Shown here: piece after piece, positions 5,317-9,049 of the stretch | How positions within the stretch are numbered: the stretch's first letter is position 1 | Layout of the letters: every line of letters begins with the position of its first letter | Assembly: GCA_035290085.1 (NCBI GenBank) | Contig: DATDVK010000049.1 | Span: 1-9,049, forward strand | Length of the DNA stretch: 9,049 bases | DNA from: GWB1-54-5 sp035290085 | GTDB lineage: Bacteria > Patescibacteriota > Gracilibacteria > Peribacterales > Peribacteraceae | Reading direction: 5' to 3' | The notes under the pieces: model-generated | What the model was told of the DNA's origin: nothing | The model's input: the letters and a program-made list of their open reading frames with translations, nothing else | The model's database searches: none | Translations under genes and position numbers: made by a program

Positions 5317-5346
5317 TTGACGAAGAAAATAAATGTTTGATACATT
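5317..5346 (+). promoter_or_regulatory. Sigma70-type promoter with predicted leaderless start
   Basis: TTGACG (5317-5322), an 18-bp AT-rich spacer and TACATT (5341-5346) preceded by TGA, an extended -10. This is the best promoter in the window. The ATG at 5355 begins 9 nt after the hexamer end, at the expected transcription start. Confidence 0.65.
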
Positions 5347-5354
5347 CACACCAT

Positions 5355-5810
5355 ATGAAAGAAGAACTTGTCCTCGGTGATACACCAAGACCACCTCATA
5401 TCTCAGAATGTGTGTTACAGCTTGAGCATGGCCACCGGGCCATGGATGACCATATGCAGATGCTCAGTGATGCCGGTGGATTGGCCATCGGGCAGCGTTA
5501 CGTACCCGGCGGCATGCGCCTCCCAACCGATCCGGCTCTTCCGTTTGAGATCACCCTCCAGCCTAATGATGTGATTGTGAACACTTCTTTTCCATTCCTC
5601 GTGAGGTGTCCTGTGACGGTCAGGGTGACCGGGATCAGGCCATCATTCTGTTCCATCACTGTAAACGGGGAATCTTACACTGTTGCCAATGGGGTTCTCG
5701 CACGTGAATTTCCGAAGGTGTCTTCAGGTAGAGGAGCGGCAGTGGAGGCGGTGCAGCAACCGGCACAGCGAGGGGCGCTCGACATTGTCACCGAGGCGGA
5801 GAAGAGCTGA
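5355..5810 (+). CDS. Orphan protein of unknown function (151 aa)
   Basis: The protein is soluble, with no signal peptide or membrane segment. An acidic and His-rich N-terminal region (1-45, with HISECVLQLEHGHRAMDDHMQML) is followed by a beta-rich stretch (60-120, alternating hydrophobic residues such as DVIVNTSFPFLVRCPVTVRVTG and ITVNGESYTV). A low-complexity polar tail (about 122-151, rich in Ala, Gly and Gln) ends it. I recognise no family. The ATG at 5355 is preferred over an upstream in-frame ATG at 5280 because that extension would read through the repeats and the promoter. The strong promoter suggests a real, expressed gene. Its stop is only 4 bp from the stop of the convergent GT2 gene. 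Confidence 0.72.
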   Translation: MKEELVLGDTPRPPHISECVLQLEHGHRAMDDHMQMLSDAGGLAIGQRYVPGGMRLPTDPALPFEITLQPNDVIVNTSFPFLVRCPVTVRVTGIRPSFCSITVNGESYTVANGVLAREFPKVSSGRGAAVEAVQQPAQRGALDIVTEAEKS

Positions 5811-5814
5811 TCTC

Positions 5815-6516
5815 TTAACCTCTCCTGAGGATGCGCAACTGGAAGAAGAGGGAAGCCATATCAAGGAGGACGCGTGGGATGAGGAGTGGACTTCCTCCCC
5901 GGGCCCGGCCTGCCCTGCGTGGCTCCGGTGTGATGTCTGCTTTCGTAATGCGGTATCCTTTTCTGCTTGCCCGTATCACGCGCTCAGCTTCGACAAATAT
6001 GCCTCTGGAGGTCACAGGAATCTGCCACACCACTTCACGCCGCATGCATTTGCTACATCCTGAATCGTAGAGATCCACCCCAAACAGCATGCGGGGGAGC
6101 CAGCGATAACATCCTGAGAGAATATGGCGGAAGAGAGAATAATGCTTCTCTGTGCGTGCAAGGAGCACGATGTCGCAACTTTGCATTTTCTGCAGGATCT
6201 CAGGGATGTTCTCCGGCGGATACTGGCCGTCTCCGTGAATGACGAGGAGGATTTCTTTCTGCCCCTCTCTATAGAGTTCTTCCAGTGTGCGTGCGATTCC
6301 GAGCCGCTTTCTGTGCTGCAGAATCCGGATGTCCTTGGGGTACTTTTTGCAGAGCTCCTGTAGAATCTCAGTGGTGCTGTCTGTACTTCCATCATTCAGA
6401 ACGACGATTTCAAAATCATTGTGAGATTGCCTGAGCACCCGTATCGTTCGATCAACGATATCTCCCAGAGTCGCTGCTTCGTTATGTGCTGGTATGAGGA
6501 CGGAGATCGAGGGCAT
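5815..6516 (-). CDS. GT2-family glycosyltransferase
   Basis: This 233-residue GT-A enzyme resembles dolichyl-phosphate-mannose-synthase-like GT2 proteins that pass a sugar from a nucleotide donor to a lipid carrier or glycan. It starts MPSISVLIPAHNEAATLGDIV, continues with VVLNDGSTDSTTEIL (38-52, nucleotide-binding Asp42) and HGDGQYPPENIPEIL (94-108, metal-binding Asp96), and has DSGCSKCMRREV (151-162) in the acceptor region. The C-terminus is short (LLDMASLFFQLRILRRG), amphipathic, and without the two membrane helices of many polyprenyl-phosphate GT2 enzymes. I chose the ATG at 6516, the family-like start, because TAGAAT lies 7 nt upstream; the in-frame ATG at 6525 overlaps that hexamer. The substrate is unknown. 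It is divergent from tatD and convergent with the orphan gene. Confidence 0.9.
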   Translation of the reverse strand: MPSISVLIPAHNEAATLGDIVDRTIRVLRQSHNDFEIVVLNDGSTDSTTEILQELCKKYPKDIRILQHRKRLGIARTLEELYREGQKEILLVIHGDGQYPPENIPEILQKMQSCDIVLLARTEKHYSLFRHILSGCYRWLPRMLFGVDLYDSGCSKCMRREVVWQIPVTSRGIFVEAERVIRASRKGYRITKADITPEPRRAGRARGGSPLLIPRVLLDMASLFFQLRILRRG

Positions 6517-6523
6517 TGTGCGC

Positions 6524-6529
6524 ATTCTA
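6524..6529 (-). promoter_or_regulatory. -10 element of the GT2 gene
   Basis: TAGAAT on the minus strand ends 7 nt before the ATG at 6516. No clear -35 is visible. It predicts a leaderless transcript and identifies the shorter start as the real one. Confidence 0.4.
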
Positions 6530-6596
6530 TCGCATCATCTTCTGTGCGCGCAGCTTTTCACTCCGGCAAGGTCCATGTGCGCGGAAATGTCTGGTG

Positions 6597-6602
6597 TATG
6601 CT
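6597..6602 (+). promoter_or_regulatory. -10 element of tatD
   Basis: TATGCT ends 6 nt before the ATG at 6609. The -35 region is poor. It shares the 92-bp divergent gap with the GT2 promoter. Confidence 0.35.
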
Positions 6603-6608
6603 TGGGGC

Positions 6609-7397
6609 ATGATCGACTCTCACTGTCATCTGGCGGACAAGCAGTTTTCCAAGGATCTCCCGGCAGTACTCCGTCGTGCGGAGGAGGCCGGAGTGGGGCG
6701 GTGTATCGTCATTGCAGATGATCTTGATGAGTCTGAGAAGTGCCTTGTTTTAGCCGAGAAATATGAACAACTATTTTGTACGGTTGGAGTGCATCCCCAT
6801 GCGGCGAAGCGCTGGGAAGTTGCGAATCTGGGACGTCTCCGCACGCTGCTTTCCTCATCGGAAAAGGTGAAAGCCATCGGTGAGATCGGTTTGGATTACT
6901 TCTACCATTCGACAGAGCTCATGGCAGGCGATCATTCTCCCAGGGATGTGCAGCGTGATGTGTTCCGTGTGCAGCTGCAACTGGCAAAGGAGCTCTCGCT
7001 CCCGGCTGTTGTGCACTGCCGCGATGCCATAGATGACCTGAAGGCGATCATTCACGAGGTGGATTCCCCCTCTCTCGTTCTGCACTGCTGCGCTGAGAAA
7101 TGGGAGGATGTTTTGCCCCTCGTTGAGAGGGGGTACTTCCTCTCTTTCACGGGCATTGCGACCTATACCAATGCCCACGAGATCAGGCGCACCATGCGAC
7201 TGTGTCCTCTGGAGCAGCTGATGCTTGAGACAGATGCACCGTACCTTGCACCGGTCCCGCACCGCGGAAAGCGCAATGAACCTGCCTACATGGTGGAGGT
7301 TGCGAGACTTCTCGCAGACTTGAAGAAGAAGCCGCTTGCGGAGATTGATGCCATAACCACAGCGAATACGGTGGCGTTCTTCCGGTTGCCTGCTTAA
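6609..7397 (+). CDS. tatD: TatD-family metal-dependent hydrolase
   Basis: This 262-residue TIM-barrel protein belongs to the TatD/YcfH family, metal-dependent hydrolases with 3'-5' DNase activity in characterised members. The metal ligands are all present: His5 and His7 in DSHCHL, Glu92 in GEIGLDY, His136 in VVHCRDA, His159 in LVLHCCAE and Asp209 in ETDAPYLAP. The last motif continues HRGKRNEPAYM (218-228), as is typical. The region after GEIGLDYFYH carries a slightly longer loop (STELMAGDHSPRD) than most members. The start at 6609 gives the standard MIDSHCH; an extension of the frame back to 6516 reads across the divergent GT2 start and is rejected. No SD is present. The gene appears monocistronic and is followed by the tRNA-Arg repeat region. 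Confidence 0.93.
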   Translation: MIDSHCHLADKQFSKDLPAVLRRAEEAGVGRCIVIADDLDESEKCLVLAEKYEQLFCTVGVHPHAAKRWEVANLGRLRTLLSSSEKVKAIGEIGLDYFYHSTELMAGDHSPRDVQRDVFRVQLQLAKELSLPAVVHCRDAIDDLKAIIHEVDSPSLVLHCCAEKWEDVLPLVERGYFLSFTGIATYTNAHEIRRTMRLCPLEQLMLETDAPYLAPVPHRGKRNEPAYMVEVARLLADLKKKPLAEIDAITTANTVAFFRLPA

Positions 7398-7527
7398 GAT
7401 TGTGCTGCTGCCCTGCCAGCCTTCGTCCCTCGTCCCTTGGCTCCGCTCGGGATGACACTCGGGACTTCGGCCGGCGAGTCACTCTGCTGCTCGTTCATTC
7501 TGATGGTGTGTTTCTTGGTTCACTTGT
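7398..7527. other. Intergenic repeat upstream of tRNA-Arg
   Basis: The 130-bp gap has no ORF. It contains CCCTCGTCCCTTGG followed by CTCCGCTCGGGATGAC (7427-7456), of the widely dispersed GTCATCCCGAGCG type. A shorter relative (CCCTCGTTCCTTCG...CTCGGG) lies directly before tRNA-Lys at 4829-4851. I see no clear promoter for the tRNA and no terminator for tatD. Confidence 0.55.
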
Positions 7528-7602
7528 GCCCCCGTAGGTTAACGGATAGACCGCTGGCCTCCGAAGCCGGAAATACAGGTTCAATTCCTGTCGAGGGCAC
7601 CA
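7528..7602 (+). tRNA. tRNA-Arg (anticodon CCG)
   Basis: The acceptor GCCCCCG (7528-7534) pairs with CGAGGGC (7592-7598) except for one C-A mismatch at the fifth pair. The D-arm is GGTT/GACC with one wobble. The anticodon stem CTGGC/GCCGG closes the loop CTCCGAA, giving anticodon CCG for the arginine codon CGG. The T-arm is ACAGG-TTCAATT-CCTGT. The discriminator is A and CCA is encoded (7600-7602). Confidence 0.95.
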
Positions 7603-7814
7603 TTCGACTCGTCGTCGTTGCTTGTGCAACGGCTCCTCGCTCACCATTCAACTCGCCCCGCGTACGCGGGGCTCATTCATGGTCCTTCGAGAGTTGAATG
7701 ACCCTGAGCTTGTCGAAGGGTGGTAAACCACTTTTTCCAAACGAGTCGAATGACTCTGAGTGAGATTTTGCAGCGCAAAATCGAATCGAAGAGCCCCGCT
7801 CATGGCAAGCCATC
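7598..7814. repeat. Cluster of palindromic repeats after tRNA-Arg
   Basis: CACCATTCGACTCG (7598-7611) overlaps the tRNA 3' end and recurs with one mismatch at 7642-7655. Inverted partners are GAGTTGAAT (7691-7699) for the second copy and GAGTCGAATG (7743-7752) for the first. Inside lie the perfect palindrome GCCCCGCGTACGCGGGGC (7655-7672), the REP-like CCCTGAGCTTGTCGAAGGG (7702-7720), GATTTTGC-AGC-GCAAAATC (7764-7782) and ATGGC-AA-GCCAT (7802-7813). With 7398-7527 this accounts for the gene-free stretch around tRNA-Arg. No protein gene is supported in it. Confidence 0.75.
7720..7736 (+). terminator. Possible small terminator after tRNA-Arg
   Basis: GTGG-TAAA-CCAC followed by TTTTT. The stem is only four strong pairs, extendable by G-T and A-T pairs into AAGG/TTTT. 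It lies 118 nt after the tRNA and could end its transcript; the short stem makes this uncertain. Confidence 0.3.
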
Positions 7815-7864
7815 GCTTATTTCGTTGTGCTTCCGCTGTGCGTCTGCGAAGATACGCAGCGCGT

Positions 7865-9049
7865 ATGAAGATCCTGGGACTCACACACCCCTACAGCTGG
7901 AATACCGCTGCCGCTCTGCTCGTCGACGGCGAGCTCAAGGCGTTTGCTGAGGAGGAGCGGTTCACGCGGCTCAAGCATGCGCCCCGCGCGTTCCCGCGTC
8001 TTGCGATGGAGTACTGTCTCAAGGAAGGAGGCATTGCGTTTGAGGAGGTGGATCACATTGCCATCGGCATGGACAGCAAGTGGTCGGTGATCCTTCCCAA
8101 TCTCTGGCCATCACAACCGCTGCGCTTTGCCTACGGGAAAATCCAGCGGACGATGAAGGAGATCAGCCGCGGGAACGATTATCTGCCGTTCTCTGCGCGC
8201 GATCCCCGGGTGAAGTTCATCAACCACCATGTGTCGCACATTGCGAGCTCCTTCTTCCTCTCCGGATTTGAGAAAGCGAACTTCATCTCGCTGGACGGTG
8301 CCGGGGGCGGGGAGAGCGGTATGCTTGGATGGGGGGAGGGGACTGATTTGCATATCCTGCACCGAGTAACGAATGCGGGGAGCTGGGGTGCGCTCTATGA
8401 ACGCATGACGAAGATCCTCGGATTCAAACCACACAGCCACGAAGGGAAGACGATGGGTCTTGCCGCATATGGCACTCCGCATCCGGAGCTCTTCGACTTC
8501 ATCGACTGGGACCGGCCCGTCCCGAAGATCGATCACACCAAGCGCAACAGGTTCCTCGCCCGGCTCACCCCGCGCGAGCACGGTGCAGAGATCACGCAGG
8601 AGCATAAAGATCTTGCAGCGACGGTGCAGGATGCACTGGAGAGGGCGCTGCTCCGGATGGCGAAGCATCTTTCGGAGCGGTCAGGGTCGCGCGCACTCTG
8701 CATGTCCGGCGGAGTGGCGCTCAATTGCTCTGCCAACGGCAAGTTGCTCGCAAGCGAATACGTGGATGACATTTTCATCCAGCCGGCCTCCTCCGATGCG
8801 GGTGCGGCGCTCGGGGCGGCGGTCATGCGGCAAGTGGAACTCACCGGGGAGCGTCCACATTTCGTCTTCGATCATGCGTACTACGGTCCGGCGTTCTCCG
8901 ATGCGGAGATTGAGGCAGTGCTGAGAGAATCAAAGCTCCGCTATGAGCGATGCGGAGACATCGCCAAGCGCACGGCGGAGCTCATGGCGCAAGGTAAAGT
9001 AGTCGGATGGTTCCAAGGGCGTATGGAAGTCGGGCCGCGCGCACTCGGC
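7865..9049 (+). CDS. Carbamoyltransferase, NodU/CmcH family (3' end outside window)
   Basis: The open frame encodes 395 residues and runs off the window. These enzymes move a carbamoyl group from carbamoyl phosphate, via carbamoyl-adenylate, to a hydroxyl on a sugar or natural product. The N-terminal Kae1/TsaD-like domain is visible: MKILGLTHPYSWNTAAALLVDG, an acidic EEERFTRLKH motif (30-38), metal-binding NHHVSHIASSFF (120-131), SLDGAGGGESG (142-152), EGKTMGLAAYG (193-203), SGGVALNCSANGKL (281-294) and QPASSDAGAALGAA (306-319). The last visible residues, GWFQGRMEVGPRALG, are the start of the conserved C-terminal domain. Members usually have about 550-600 residues, so roughly a third is missing. 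The start is the family start; no SD and no clear promoter precede it. With two glycosyltransferases nearby, modification of a surface glycan is plausible but not shown. Confidence 0.93.
   Translation, partial: MKILGLTHPYSWNTAAALLVDGELKAFAEEERFTRLKHAPRAFPRLAMEYCLKEGGIAFEEVDHIAIGMDSKWSVILPNLWPSQPLRFAYGKIQRTMKEISRGNDYLPFSARDPRVKFINHHVSHIASSFFLSGFEKANFISLDGAGGGESGMLGWGEGTDLHILHRVTNAGSWGALYERMTKILGFKPHSHEGKTMGLAAYGTPHPELFDFIDWDRPVPKIDHTKRNRFLARLTPREHGAEITQEHKDLAATVQDALERALLRMAKHLSERSGSRALCMSGGVALNCSANGKLLASEYVDDIFIQPASSDAGAALGAAVMRQVELTGERPHFVFDHAYYGPAFSDAEIEAVLRESKLRYERCGDIAKRTAELMAQGKVVGWFQGRMEVGPRALG

Noticed and set aside
5280..5354. N-terminal extension of the orphan protein from the ATG at 5280
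   Set aside because: It would translate the repeat and the -35/-10 promoter sequence; the ATG at 5355 fits the predicted transcription start.
4887..5394. Minus-strand ORFs of 152 and 107 codons across the tRNA-Lys remnant
   Set aside because: They read the tRNA copies and the GIY-YIG gene backwards; no independent coding signal.
7764..7782. GATTTTGC-AGC-GCAAAATC hairpin as a terminator
   Set aside because: The stem is good but no T-run follows on either strand.
7598..7814. CRISPR array
   Set aside because: Repeats differ from each other, are irregularly spaced and palindromic; no regular spacers and no cas genes.
8111..8668. 185-codon minus-strand ORF and a 154-codon plus-strand ORF at 8460-8924
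   Set aside because: Both are out-of-frame shadows of the carbamoyltransferase, which stays open for 395 codons with family motifs.

Overview
This looks like a chromosomal segment of a small-genome bacterium, probably a Candidate Phyla Radiation (Patescibacteria) member near the Peregrinibacteria/Peribacteria. That placement is inference. It rests on moderately high GC, terse and mostly monocistronic genes, tRNAs with encoded CCA, a GIY-YIG gene joined to a tRNA, many short palindromic intergenic repeats and no Shine-Dalgarno sequence at a normal distance from any start. TGA, TAG and TAA all act as stops, so this is not a UGA-recoding lineage. No phage, plasmid, IS or CRISPR hallmark is visible.

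Layout. Positions 43-2048 (minus strand) hold a polytopic membrane protein, ribosomal protein L11 (rplK, not followed by rplA) and an N-terminally anchored protein of unknown function. Positions 2112-3592 (plus) hold ruvB and, overlapping it by ATGA, a half-size EamA-type membrane protein. A GT4 glycosyltransferase (3582-4709, minus) overlaps that gene tail to tail and carries a 7-bp tandem repeat in its coding sequence. Positions 4734-5278 are the most unusual part: a rearranged tRNA-Lys(UUU) locus. It has a promoter, a 12-bp copy of the tRNA 5' end, a nested palindrome, the intact tRNA, a GIY-YIG endonuclease ORF starting 5 nt after the CCA, and a decayed second tRNA-Lys 3' half with an exact 26-bp repeat. 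Next come an orphan 151-aa protein (5355-5810), a GT2 glycosyltransferase (5815-6516, minus) and a TatD-family metal-dependent hydrolase (6609-7397). Positions 7398-7864 hold tRNA-Arg(CCG) inside a cluster of palindromic repeats. The window ends inside a NodU/CmcH-type carbamoyltransferase gene (7865 to the edge).

Themes. The two glycosyltransferases and the carbamoyltransferase suggest surface-glycan or secondary-metabolite modification, but they do not form one operon. rplK, ruvB, tatD and the tRNAs are housekeeping. At six starts a sigma70-like -10 hexamer lies 6-8 nt upstream of the ATG, which predicts leaderless mRNAs. Both tRNA genes are preceded by related GC-rich repeats, and a CACCATTCG-type repeat directly follows tRNA-Arg and the tRNA-Lys remnant. 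The tRNA genes therefore appear to be preferred landing sites for small repeat elements, and the GIY-YIG protein may be involved.
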